A DNA stretch of 64,000 bases from JBBRZM01 sp963813635 (GTDB lineage: Bacteria; Actinomycetota; Acidimicrobiia; IMCC26256; JBBRZM01). The number at the start of each line of letters is the position of its first letter. The first letter of the stretch is position 1. Under the pieces are notes generated by a model. It did not search any database and was not told where the DNA came from. It was given only the letters and a program-made list of their open reading frames with translations. The stretch covers positions 806,001-870,000 of the forward strand of contig CAWEZO010000007.1 in the NCBI GenBank assembly GCA_963813635.1. The letters are read 5' to 3'. The position numbers and the translations under genes were made by a program. Positions 55,044-63,719 of the stretch are shown here, piece by piece.

Positions 55044-55050
55044 GACGCAT

Positions 55051-57717
55051 ATGTCACCGCCCCGTACGGTCGACGATCTCCGTGCCGCGTTCCTCGACTT
55101 CTTCGCCGCGCGTGACCACACAATCGTGCCCTCGGCGAGCGTGATTCCCCATGATCCGACCCTGTTGTTCACGGTCGCCGGCATGGTGCCGTTCAAGCCG
55201 TACTTCACCGGCGACCAGCCGGCGCCATACGCGCGGGCCGCGTCCGTGCAGAAATGCGTGCGTGCCGGGGGCAAGCACAACGACCTCGACGACATCGGCC
55301 GCACCAACCGCCATTTCAGCTTCTTCGAGATGCTGGGCAATTTCAGCTTCGGCGACTACTTCAAGGCCGACGCGATCCCGTGGGCGTGGGAGTTCGTCAC
55401 CGACACGCTCGGCCTCGACCCCTTGCGCCTGTGGGTCACCGTGCACACGTCCGATGACGAGGCGGCCGCGATCTGGACCGACACGGTAGGGCTCGCGCCC
55501 GAGCGGGTGCAGCGTCTCGATGCCGACAACTTCTGGCAGATGGCCGACACCGGCCCGTGCGGGCCCAGCTCGGAGATCTTCTTCGACCTCGGCCCCGAGC
55601 ACGGCGCCGATGGCGGCCCGGCCGAAGGGGGCCACGACCGGTACGTCGAGATCTGGAACCTCGTCTTCATGCAGTTCGACCAGCAACCCGATGGATCCCG
55701 GCTCGCGCTGCCCAAACCCAGCATCGACACCGGCGCCGGGCTCGAGCGCATGCTCTTCGTCGCGCAGGGCGTCGGCTCCATCTTCGACAGCGATCTCTTC
55801 CGGCCCCTCATCAAGGCGGCGGAGACCGTGACCGGTGTCCGCTACGGCGCCGGCGCGCAGAGCGATCTCTCGCTGCGGATCCTCGCCGAGCACGGCCGCA
55901 CCATGACGTTTCTCGTGAGCGACGGTGTCGTGCCGTCCAACGAGGAGCGCGGCTACGTGCTGCGCCGCATCATCCGGCGCGCCGTGCGTCATGCGTACGT
56001 GTTGGGCGTCGAAGACCCGGTGACACCCACGATGGTCGATGCGACCGTCGACGTCATGGGCGGCGCGTATCCCGAGGTCGTGCGCAGCCATGAGCTCGTG
56101 CGCAACGTCGTGAAGCGTGAAGAGGCCCGGTTCCGCCAGACGCTCGCACGCGGCGTCGACATGCTCGACGCCATCGTCGATCGGGGCGACGTGAGCGGCG
56201 AGGACGCGTTCTTCCTCCACGACACGCTCGGCTTCCCGATCGATCTGACGCGCGAGATTGCACAGGAACGCGGTCGCGCGATCGATGTCGACGGGTTCGC
56301 GGCACGCATGGGTGAGCAGCGCACCCGGGCCCAGGAGGCGCACAAGGCCGCGGGCGGCAAGGCGAGCGCCCCGGTCGAGCTGTACCGCGAGCTCATCGAC
56401 GACTACGGGCCCACCGACTTCACCGGGCGCCAGGAGTACGAGACCGGCGGGGCGAAGGTGCTCGCGCTCATCGGCGGTCCCGACCGGCTCGCGCAGGCGG
56501 GCGAGGGCACCACGGTCGACGTGGTGCTCGACCGCACCCCGTTCTACGCCGAGTCGGGCGGCCAGGTGGGCGACACCGGCACGATCACCACCGCCGACAG
56601 CTCGGCCCGCGTGCGTGTGGTCGACACCCGCTACGGGCTGCCGGGCACGCTCGTGCTGCATCGCGGCATCGTCGAGGCGGGCACCTTGAGCGAGAGCGAC
56701 GAGGTCGTCGCGGCGATCGACGGCGACCGCCGCGACCGCATCCGGCGCAACCACACCGCCACGCACGTCTTGCACTGGGCGCTGCGGGAAGTGCTCGGCA
56801 GTCACGTGAAGCAGGCCGGGTCGCTCGTCGCGCCCGACCGGTTGCGTTTCGACTTCAGCCATTACGAGGCGGTCACTCCGGAGCAGCTCGACGAGATCGA
56901 GGCGATCGCCAACGCCGAGGTCATCACCGACGCGCCCGTCCGCCACTACGAGACCACCAAGGAGCACGCGGAGACCTTGGGGGCGATCGTGTTCTTCGGC
57001 GACAAGTACGGCGACATCGTGCGCGTCCTCGAAGCGGGAGAGCACAGCATCGAGCTGTGTGGGGGCACACACGTGCACGCGCTCGGTTTCATCGGCCCGA
57101 TCAAGATCGTGAGTGAGGGCTCAATCGGCTCGAATCTCCGACGCATCGAGGCGGTCACCGGGCCGGGCGCGCTCGACTACATCCGCGACGAGGAGCGGCA
57201 CCTCCACGACACGGCGCAGTTGCTGAAGATCGCGCCGTCCGAGCTGCCCGACCGGGTGGCGAGGCTGCTCTCACAAGTGAAGGAGCTCAACGACGAGCTC
57301 GGCGTCGCCCGCGCCCAACAAGCGGGCGCCGAAGCCGCGACGTTGATCGCCGACGCGGTCGACGGGGTCGTGAGCGCGCGCCGCGACGGAATGTCGCCCG
57401 ACGACTTGCGCCAGCTGGCGATCGCAACACGCGATCGGTTGGGTCGCGGTGTGGTCGTGGTCGTGGGCCTCTCGCCCGACGGCGCGAAGGCCGGGATCGC
57501 GGTCGCCGTGAGCAGCGATCTCGTCAGTGGAGGTGTCTCCGCAGCGGAGATCGCACGCCCTGCGGCCAAGGCCGTTGGGGGCGGCACCGCCAAGAATGCC
57601 GACGCGGTGGTCGGCGGGGGCCCGAAGGTCGACGGCATCGACCAGGCGCTCACGCTCGCCACCAAGCTCGCCCACGAAGCCACGGGCGCCGGTGGCGCGG
57701 CCCCGCCCGCGAGCTGA
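55051..57717 (+). CDS. alaS: Alanyl-tRNA synthetase
   Basis: Class II synthetase, 888 aa, with all domains intact. Catalytic domain: VAGMVPFKPYFTG, QKCVRAGGKHNDLDDIGRT, RHFSFFEMLGNFSFGDYFK, TGPCGPSSEIFFD, SIDTGAGLERML. tRNA-binding helices follow (RRIIRRAVRHAYVLG). The editing domain has the zinc ligands HTATH (about residues 568-572) and CGGTH (about 670-674). The C-Ala DHHA1 domain ends the protein (AAKAVGGGTAKNADAVVGGG). An intact 2.7-kb frame. It heads a likely operon with ruvX, mltG and aroE. Confidence 0.98.
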   Translation: MSPPRTVDDLRAAFLDFFAARDHTIVPSASVIPHDPTLLFTVAGMVPFKPYFTGDQPAPYARAASVQKCVRAGGKHNDLDDIGRTNRHFSFFEMLGNFSFGDYFKADAIPWAWEFVTDTLGLDPLRLWVTVHTSDDEAAAIWTDTVGLAPERVQRLDADNFWQMADTGPCGPSSEIFFDLGPEHGADGGPAEGGHDRYVEIWNLVFMQFDQQPDGSRLALPKPSIDTGAGLERMLFVAQGVGSIFDSDLFRPLIKAAETVTGVRYGAGAQSDLSLRILAEHGRTMTFLVSDGVVPSNEERGYVLRRIIRRAVRHAYVLGVEDPVTPTMVDATVDVMGGAYPEVVRSHELVRNVVKREEARFRQTLARGVDMLDAIVDRGDVSGEDAFFLHDTLGFPIDLTREIAQERGRAIDVDGFAARMGEQRTRAQEAHKAAGGKASAPVELYRELIDDYGPTDFTGRQEYETGGAKVLALIGGPDRLAQAGEGTTVDVVLDRTPFYAESGGQVGDTGTITTADSSARVRVVDTRYGLPGTLVLHRGIVEAGTLSESDEVVAAIDGDRRDRIRRNHTATHVLHWALREVLGSHVKQAGSLVAPDRLRFDFSHYEAVTPEQLDEIEAIANAEVITDAPVRHYETTKEHAETLGAIVFFGDKYGDIVRVLEAGEHSIELCGGTHVHALGFIGPIKIVSEGSIGSNLRRIEAVTGPGALDYIRDEERHLHDTAQLLKIAPSELPDRVARLLSQVKELNDELGVARAQQAGAEAATLIADAVDGVVSARRDGMSPDDLRQLAIATRDRLGRGVVVVVGLSPDGAKAGIAVAVSSDLVSGGVSAAEIARPAAKAVGGGTAKNADAVVGGGPKVDGIDQALTLATKLAHEATGAGGAAPPAS

Positions 57718-57728
57718 GCGGGACGGCG

Positions 57729-58151
57729 GTGGGCCGGGTGCTCGGAGTCGATCTCGGCACGCGGCGTATCGGCCTCGCGCTCTCCGACCCGGGAGGGGTG
57801 ATCGCGAGCCCGCTCGCCGTGCTCGAGCGCAGCGGCGATGTCGCGGCTGATCACGGCTCGATCATCGCTGCGGCCGAGGAGCACGGCGCCGAACGCATTG
57901 TCGTCGGACTCCCGCTCGCGCTGTCGGGCAAGGCCGGCCCCGCGGCGAAGGCCGCGCTGGACGAGATCGAGGAGCTGCGCGCCGTTGCGGGCGAGGCGCT
58001 TCCGGTCGAGCCGTTCGACGAACGCCTCACGACCGTGATCGTGGAGCGGGGCTTGATCGACGGCAAGGTGCGACGGGGCGACCGCCGTCAAGTGATCGAC
58101 AAGGTCGCCGCCGCCGTGATGCTGCAATCGTGGCTCGAGGCGCGGCGGTGA
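57729..58151 (+). CDS. ruvX: RuvX/YqgF Holliday junction resolvase-like protein
   Basis: A 140-aa RNase H-fold protein: VLGVDLGTRRIGLALSDP, IVVGLPLALSGKAGPAA, PFDERLTTVIVERGLI and DKVAAAVMLQSWLE. Family members take part in 16S rRNA 5'-end maturation and, in mycobacteria, show junction resolvase activity. It follows alaS by 11 nt and overlaps mltG by 4 nt (GTGA). Confidence 0.93.
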   Translation: MGRVLGVDLGTRRIGLALSDPGGVIASPLAVLERSGDVAADHGSIIAAAEEHGAERIVVGLPLALSGKAGPAAKAALDEIEELRAVAGEALPVEPFDERLTTVIVERGLIDGKVRRGDRRQVIDKVAAAVMLQSWLEARR

Positions 58152-59329
58152 GCGATGACGTCGACGATCACGAACCCGACGACCGCGGCGATCATGGCAA
58201 TGACGACGATCTCGACGTGCCCGCCTGGGTCAGTGGCTCCGGCCGCGACGCGACCGAAGCCGAGGCTGCCCGGGCCGCCCTGCGCTCGAAGCGCAGAGTC
58301 GCGCTCGCCGAGCGCCGCCGTCACCGACGTCGCGTCTGGGCGGCGTTCGCGGTCGTGGCCGTGCTCGTCCTGCCGTTCGTGGTGTTCACGGGATGGCTCT
58401 GGTACGAGATCTCACCGCCCGGCGGCGCGGGGCAACGCGTGAGCCTCGACGTGCAGCAGGGGTGGAGCACGGCGCGTATCGCCGACGAGCTGCAGGGCCG
58501 CGGCGTCATCGGTTCGTCGCTCGCCTTCCAGATCTACGCGCGTGTCCACGGCGGGGGACCGTTCCAAGCGGGGATCTACGACCTCCGCACCAACCTCGGC
58601 GCCAGTGCAGCTATGGGCGCGCTCAAGCGCGGCGCGAGCGAACGTCGCGTCGTGCTGCCACCCGGTCTGACCCTCGAGCAGATCGCGGCGAAGGTCGGAC
58701 AGGTTCGCCACCTCACGGCCGCGAAGTTCCTCGCCGCGGCGGAGTCGGGGGCGGTGCGCTCCAAGTACGAGCCACCCGGAGTGAGCTCGCTCGAAGGACT
58801 CACGTACCCCGACACGTACTTCGTGAGCGAGCACGACACCGAGACCGCCGTCCTGCGCCGGCTCGTCGCCCGCTTCGACCAACAAGCCGACGCTGCCGGC
58901 CTCGGCGCGCCGTCGCCGACAGGGTTGTCGGCCTACCAGACGGTGATCGCGGCGTCACTGATTCAAACCGAGGCGGGCGTCGACGAGGACCGCCCGCTCA
59001 TCGCGGCCGTCATCGACAACCGTCTGCGCGACGGCACCATGCTGCAGATCGACTCCACACTGTGCTTCGTCAAAAGTGGATGCACTCAACCGCTGACGAA
59101 CGCCGACAAGCAGCTGGCGTCGCCGTACAACACCTATCTCGTCAAGGGCCTCCCCCCTACGCCGATCGCGACGGTGTCGACCAAGTCGTTGAAGGCGGCG
59201 CTCGCGCCGGCCAACGTGCCGTACCGCTTCTATGTCATTGCCGACCGGAGTGGGAAGCACGCGTTCGCCGTCACCTACGAAGAGCATCTGAAGAACGTCG
59301 CTGCCGCGCGCGCGAAGGGATTGCTGTGA
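58148..59329 (+). CDS. mltG: MltG endolytic transglycosylase
   Basis: Membrane-anchored enzyme that cleaves nascent glycan strands. From the GTG at 58148 it is 393 aa: an acidic, then basic cytoplasmic N-terminus of about 60 residues, a membrane helix (FAVVAVLVLPFVVFTGWLW), a LysM-like segment, and the YceG domain with LEGLTYPDTYFV, AASLIQTEAGVDEDRPLIAAVIDNRL (catalytic Glu) and SPYNTYLVKGLPPTPIA. GTGA overlap with aroE. The frame is intact. Confidence 0.93.
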   Translation: MSDDVDDHEPDDRGDHGNDDDLDVPAWVSGSGRDATEAEAARAALRSKRRVALAERRRHRRRVWAAFAVVAVLVLPFVVFTGWLWYEISPPGGAGQRVSLDVQQGWSTARIADELQGRGVIGSSLAFQIYARVHGGGPFQAGIYDLRTNLGASAAMGALKRGASERRVVLPPGLTLEQIAAKVGQVRHLTAAKFLAAAESGAVRSKYEPPGVSSLEGLTYPDTYFVSEHDTETAVLRRLVARFDQQADAAGLGAPSPTGLSAYQTVIAASLIQTEAGVDEDRPLIAAVIDNRLRDGTMLQIDSTLCFVKSGCTQPLTNADKQLASPYNTYLVKGLPPTPIATVSTKSLKAALAPANVPYRFYVIADRSGKHAFAVTYEEHLKNVAAARAKGLL

Positions 59330-60171
59330 CGCGCTCGATCACCGCGGCGACGCGTGTCGCGGGCATCATCGGCGATCCCGTCGCTCACTCGCTCTCGCCG
59401 ACGATCCACAATGCCGCGTTCGACGCCTCGAGTCTCGACTGGGTCTACGTCGCATTCCCGGTGCCGGCCGGCGCAGGTGCGGAAGCCGTGCGCGCGGTGC
59501 GCACACTCGGCCTCGGCGGCCTCAGCGTCACCATGCCGCACAAGGTCGATGCCGCCGCCGCGTGCGACGAGCTGAGCGACGACGCCCGCACGCTCGGCTC
59601 CGTCAACACGATCGTGCCCCTGGTGAACGGGGGGCTGCGGGGCGAGTCGACCGACGGCGACGGGTTCCTGCGGGCGCTCGCGGCAGAAGACTTCGCGCCC
59701 GACGGTCGCCCGTGCCTCGTGCTTGGTGCCGGTGGTGCCGCACGCGCCATCGTGCTGGCGCTCGGGCGGGCGGGCGCCACCGTGACCGTCGCAGCGCGGC
59801 ACGGCGATGCGGCGCGCGCCGCCGCGGCACTGGCGGTGGGGAGCCAGACCATCGACCTCGAAGCAGTCAGTACCGCGGTGACCGGCGCGGAGCTGATCGT
59901 GAACGCGACGCCGCTCGGGATGAATCGAGAGCTTCCGCCGTTCGACCCGTCGCTGCTGCACAAGCATCAGGTAATCCTCGACGCCGTCTACTTCCCGAGT
60001 GAGACGCCGTTGATTGCCGCGGCCCGGGCATGTGGCGCGCGCGCGACGAACGGACTGGCGATGCTCGTGCACCAGGCCGCGCTGCAGTTCGAGCTCTGGA
60101 CGGGTGAACGGGCGCCGCTCGACGAGATGCGCATGGCGGCGATGCTCGCGATCGAGGCGCGCCTCTCGTGA
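59326..60171 (+). CDS. aroE: AroE shikimate dehydrogenase
   Basis: NADPH-dependent reduction of 3-dehydroshikimate. 281 aa: GDPVAHSLSPTIHNAAFD, the catalytic Lys in SVTMPHKVDAA, LGSVNTIV, the Asp in STDGDGFLRAL, nucleotide loop VLGAGGAARAIVLALG, VNATPLGM, and NGLAMLVHQAALQFELWTG. Overlaps mltG and the peptidase gene by 4 nt each. Together with aroC, aroK, aroB and aroQ downstream it covers most of the shikimate pathway. Confidence 0.95.
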   Translation: MTRSITAATRVAGIIGDPVAHSLSPTIHNAAFDASSLDWVYVAFPVPAGAGAEAVRAVRTLGLGGLSVTMPHKVDAAAACDELSDDARTLGSVNTIVPLVNGGLRGESTDGDGFLRALAAEDFAPDGRPCLVLGAGGAARAIVLALGRAGATVTVAARHGDAARAAAALAVGSQTIDLEAVSTAVTGAELIVNATPLGMNRELPPFDPSLLHKHQVILDAVYFPSETPLIAAARACGARATNGLAMLVHQAALQFELWTGERAPLDEMRMAAMLAIEARLS

Positions 60172-60866
60172 CCATCGTCGTCGCGGTCAGCTGCGGGATC
60201 CTCGGCCTGGTGGTCGGCGCGCTGCTCAACGTCGCCATCGAGCGCGTTCCCGAGCGGAAGAGGTCGGTGCTCGCCGGTCCGTTCCCGGAGCTCAGCCGCG
60301 CCGGAATGCGGCCGGCGTCGGTCACGGTCATCGTCGCCACCGGTGGGTTGTGGGCCGCGATCGGCTCGAAATATCACGACCAGTCGGTGCTTCCGGCGTA
60401 TCTCCTGCTTGGCGCGTCGCTCGTCGCGCTGTCCGCCGTCGATTTCGAGCTGTTTCTCCTGCCGAACCGCATGATCTACCCGACCGGGTACGCACTCTTT
60501 GCGTTGCTGGTCGGCGCGGCGATCGCCGACGAAGACTTCCATCCGCTGGGTCGTTCGGTCGTGTGCGCGGTCGGCGCGTTCGTCGCGTTCGCCGTCCTGC
60601 ATCTCATCTCGCCGCGCAGCATGGGATTCGGTGACGTGCGCCTCTCGTTCCTTCTCGGGCTCGGGCTCGGCTACCTCGGCTGGAAGTATGTCGTGCTCGG
60701 CTTGTTCCTTGGCTTCCTCTACGGCGCGGTCATCGGCGTGCTGCTCATCGTCGTTCGACTCCGAACGCGCAACGACCACGTGCCGTTCGGTCCGTTTCTC
60801 GCCGCGGGCGCGCTCACGGCGTTGCTGTGGGGCGACAGCATCCTGCGCGGCTACCAGGGGAAGTAA
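60168..60866 (+). CDS. Prepilin peptidase-like A24 membrane protease
   Basis: 232 aa with about seven hydrophobic segments. The aspartic protease pair is in SAVDFELFLLPNRM and SMGFGDVRLSFLLGLG (GxGD). The N-terminal methyltransferase segment of full PilD is reduced to VGALLNVAIERVP and lacks the two CxxC pairs, so this is probably a protease without methylation. No pilin genes are in the window. The same gene position (between aroE and aroC) is known in mycobacteria (Rv2551c). Confidence 0.85.
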   Translation: MTIVVAVSCGILGLVVGALLNVAIERVPERKRSVLAGPFPELSRAGMRPASVTVIVATGGLWAAIGSKYHDQSVLPAYLLLGASLVALSAVDFELFLLPNRMIYPTGYALFALLVGAAIADEDFHPLGRSVVCAVGAFVAFAVLHLISPRSMGFGDVRLSFLLGLGLGYLGWKYVVLGLFLGFLYGAVIGVLLIVVRLRTRNDHVPFGPFLAAGALTALLWGDSILRGYQGK

Positions 60867-60925
60867 CCCGGCCGGTCCGTGCGGCGCCGGTATCCTGATG
60901 GGTACCCGACGTGCCGGAGGTGCGC

Positions 60926-62081
60926 GTGCTGCGCTTCCTGACCGCCGGTGAGTCGCACGGCCCGGCCCTCGTGGTCGTGGTCGAGGGACTCCCCGCCGGG
61001 CTGCCCATCACCATCGAGCAGATCGCCGCCGAGCTGGCCCGCCGCCGGCTGGGTTACGGGCGCGGCCCACGGATGCGCTTCGAGCGTGACGACGTCGAGT
61101 TCATCGGGGGTGTACGCCATGGGCGCACGCTCGGCTCGCCGGTGTCGATCGTCATCCACAACACCGAGTGGCCGAAGTGGCAGGAGGAGATGTCGGCTGC
61201 GCCCGGCGTGACCGAGAAGCCGTTGCGCCAGCCCCGCCCGGGCCACGCCGACCTCGTCGGCATGCAGAAGTACGGGTTCGACGACGCGCGCGACGTGTTG
61301 GAGCGTGCGAGCGCGCGCGAGACCGCGGCGCGCGTCGCAGCGGGCGCGCTCGCAAAGGCGTTGCTCGTGCACCTCGGCACCCGCGTGATCAGCCACGTGA
61401 TCCAGATCGGCCAGGTGCGTGCGTCGGTCGAGCACCGCCCTGGTCCCGCCGATCTCGACGCGGTCGACGCCTCCGACGTGCGGTGCTCCGACGCCGACGC
61501 GGAGGCGGCGATGATCGAGCAGATCAAGTCGGCTGCGAAGGACGGCGACTCGCTCGGCGGCGTCATCGAGGTGCTCGGCTACGACGTGCCGCCCGGGCTG
61601 GGCTCGCACGTGCACTGGGACCGTCGCATCGATGGACTGCTGGCCCAGGCGATGATGAGCATCCAGGCGATGAAAGCGGTCGAGCTCGGCGACGGCTGGG
61701 ACATCGCGGGCCGGCGAGGTAGCGAGTCCCACGACGAGATCCGCTGGGACCCCAGGGCCTCGTCGTACGAGCGCGACTCCACGCCGCGCCGGAGGCGTCG
61801 AAGGGGGCATGACGACGGGCGGGTTGCTCGTCGCGCGGGTGGCGATGAAGCCGCTCGCGACCCTCAATCGCCCGGTCCTCCACACGGTCGATGTCGAGAC
61901 CAAGGCCGACGCGGTGTCGTTCAAGGAGCGCACCGACGTGATCGCGGTGCCGGCAGCCGGTGTCGTCGCAGAGACCATGGTTGCGCTCGTCCTCGCGTCG
62001 GAGGCCCTGCGCAAGTTCGGTGGCGACTCGCTGGGCGAGTTCGTGCGCAACCACGACGCGTTCATCACCTCCCTCCGATGA
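60926..62081 (+). CDS. aroC: AroC chorismate synthase (one frameshift)
   Basis: FMN-dependent last step to chorismate. RFLTAGESHGPALVVVVEG at the start, GYGRGPRMRFERDDVEFIGGVRHG, RPGHADLVGMQKYGFDDARDVLERASARETAARVAAGA, then DPRASSYERDS. The frame breaks at about 61783-61786 (an extra C) and resumes GGMTTGGLLVARVAMKPLATL to the TGA at 62081. The GTG at 60926, five bases after GGAGG, matches the family start; upstream GTGs at 60911 and 60920 are alternatives. A TATCCT box at 60891-60896 predicts a leader of about 22 nt. Confidence 0.93.
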
Positions 62082-62611
62082 CCGCAGCTCGACACCTCGT
62101 CCTCGTCGGGCTCATGGGTGCAGGGAAGACGACCATCGGCGAACGCTGCGCGCAACGGCTCGGTCGCACGTTCCTCGACACCGACGCGATGATCGAGGCC
62201 ATGACCGGCACACTGGTGACGGAACTGTTCGCAGGCGTCGGTGAGACCGGCTTTCGCGACTTCGAGCGGGACGCGGTCGTCAATGCGTGCGCCGCACCCA
62301 AGCCGGCCGTGATCAGCTGCGGTGGCGGAGCGGTGCTCGACCCCGAGAACCGTCGCCGCATCCGGGGCGCCGGCTTCGTCGTGTGGCTCGACGCGCCGCC
62401 CGCCGTGCTCGCGGCGCGCGTGCAGAGCAGTCACGGCCGGCCGCTGCTGGTCGGCAGCGATCCCGAGACCACGCTCACGCGTCTGCGGGAGCTTCGCCAA
62501 TCGGCGTATGAAGCGGTCGCCGACGCGATCGTCGACAGCAGTGGCACTGTCGACGAGGTGACCGACATCGTGATCTCGCGCTTCGAGACCGCGCCGGCGG
62601 AGTCCGCGTGA
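62078..62611 (+). CDS. aroK: AroK shikimate kinase
   Basis: Phosphorylates shikimate at the 3-position. 177 aa: P-loop LVGLMGAGKTTIGERCAQRL, LDTDAMIEAMTG (substrate Asp), GETGFRDFERDAV (Arg), ISCGGGAVLDPENRR, and the lid region GRPLLVGSD with its Arg. ATGA overlap with aroC and GTGATG junction with aroB. The frame is intact. Confidence 0.95.
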   Translation: MTAARHLVLVGLMGAGKTTIGERCAQRLGRTFLDTDAMIEAMTGTLVTELFAGVGETGFRDFERDAVVNACAAPKPAVISCGGGAVLDPENRRRIRGAGFVVWLDAPPAVLAARVQSSHGRPLLVGSDPETTLTRLRELRQSAYEAVADAIVDSSGTVDEVTDIVISRFETAPAESA

Positions 62612-63713
62612 TGGCGTCGCTGCAGCGCGTTTCCGTGCCCGCCGCGAGCCGGCGGTACGACGTTGCCGTCGGCCCGGGCGCGCTCGCCGAAGTCGGTCCG
62701 TGCGTGCGGGGCCGGCGCCGGGTCGCGGTGGTCAGTCAAACCGCCATCGCGGCGGTGTACGCCGAGCCCGTCGTGAAGTCGCTCGATGCCGCGGGCGTCG
62801 ACAGCGAGATGTTCTTCATGGATGACGGCGAGCAGGCCAAGACGCTCGCGACGGTGGAGCGGCTGGCCCGCGCGATGTCGGCGTGGGGCCTGTTGCGCGC
62901 CGATGCGATCGTCGCGCTGGGCGGTGGTGTGGTCGGCGACACCATAGGGTTCACGGCCGCGTGCTACCACCGGGGCGTCGACGTCGTGCAGGCGCCCACC
63001 ACGCTGCTCGCGCAAGTCGATGCGGCGATCGGCGGCAAGACGGGCGTCAACCTCCCCGAGGGCAAGAACCTCGTCGGCGCATTCCACCAGCCGATCGCCG
63101 TGCTCGCCGACGTGTCGACGCTTGCGACGCTCCCGGCCCGCGAGTACCGGTCGGGCCTGGGCGAGGTCGCGAAGTACGCGCTCATGGGCGGCGACGGGAG
63201 TGACGGGATCGCGGCGCTCGTCGAGGAGCGATCCGACGCGTTGCTCGCGCGTGAGCCGTCAGTGCTCACCGAGCTTGTTGCCGCGTCCGCGGCGATCAAG
63301 GCCGCCGTGGTCGCAGCCGACGAGACGGAGCAGACCGGCCTGCGGGCCACGCTCAATTACGGGCACACGTTCGCCCATGCGCTCGAGACCGCAGGCCGCT
63401 ACGACCTGATGCACGGCGAAGCCGTCGCCATCGGGCTGGTGTTCGCAGCCGAGCTCGCACGTGCGCTGGAGCAAATCCCCCCCGACGCCGTCGAGCGGCA
63501 CGCGGCGATCGTCACCGCGCTCGGACTCCCGGCCGCGGTACCGGTCGAGCTGAGTGCCGACGAGTTGCTCGACATCATGGTGCGCGACAAGAAGGCGCGG
63601 GCGGTCTCACGTTCGTGCTGCCCGGTGCGGCCGGCCTCGAGCTCGTCGACGATCCACCGGAGATCGCGCTCGCCCATGCCTTCCGGGCGGTCGGTGTGAA
63701 GGTGGGGGAGTAG
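62608..63713 (+). CDS. aroB: AroB 3-dehydroquinate synthase (one frameshift)
   Basis: NAD- and metal-dependent cyclisation of DAHP. MDDGEQAKTLATVERL, ALGGGVVGDTIGFTAACYHRG, APTTLLAQVDAAIGGKTGVNLPEGKNLVGAF, the metal ligands in EYRSGLGEVAKYALMG, LNYGHTFAHALE and MHGEAVAIGLVFAAE are all present. The frame breaks at 63598-63601, where one G seems lost from a G-run; restoring it gives GLTFVLPGAAGLELVDDPPE to the TAG at 63713 instead of an aberrant tail. Starts at GTG 62608 or ATG 62611. Confidence 0.94.
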
Positions 63714-63719
63714 CAGGCG

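Noticed and set aside
60891..60896. TATCCT as a leaderless -10 for aroC
   Set aside because: The start codon lies about 30 nt away and has a clear GGAGG ribosome-binding site, so the mRNA should have a short leader.
8535..63601. Programmed ribosomal frameshifting as the cause of the broken genes
   Set aside because: No common slippery motif, both directions occur, and many unrelated housekeeping genes are affected; sequence errors explain it better.
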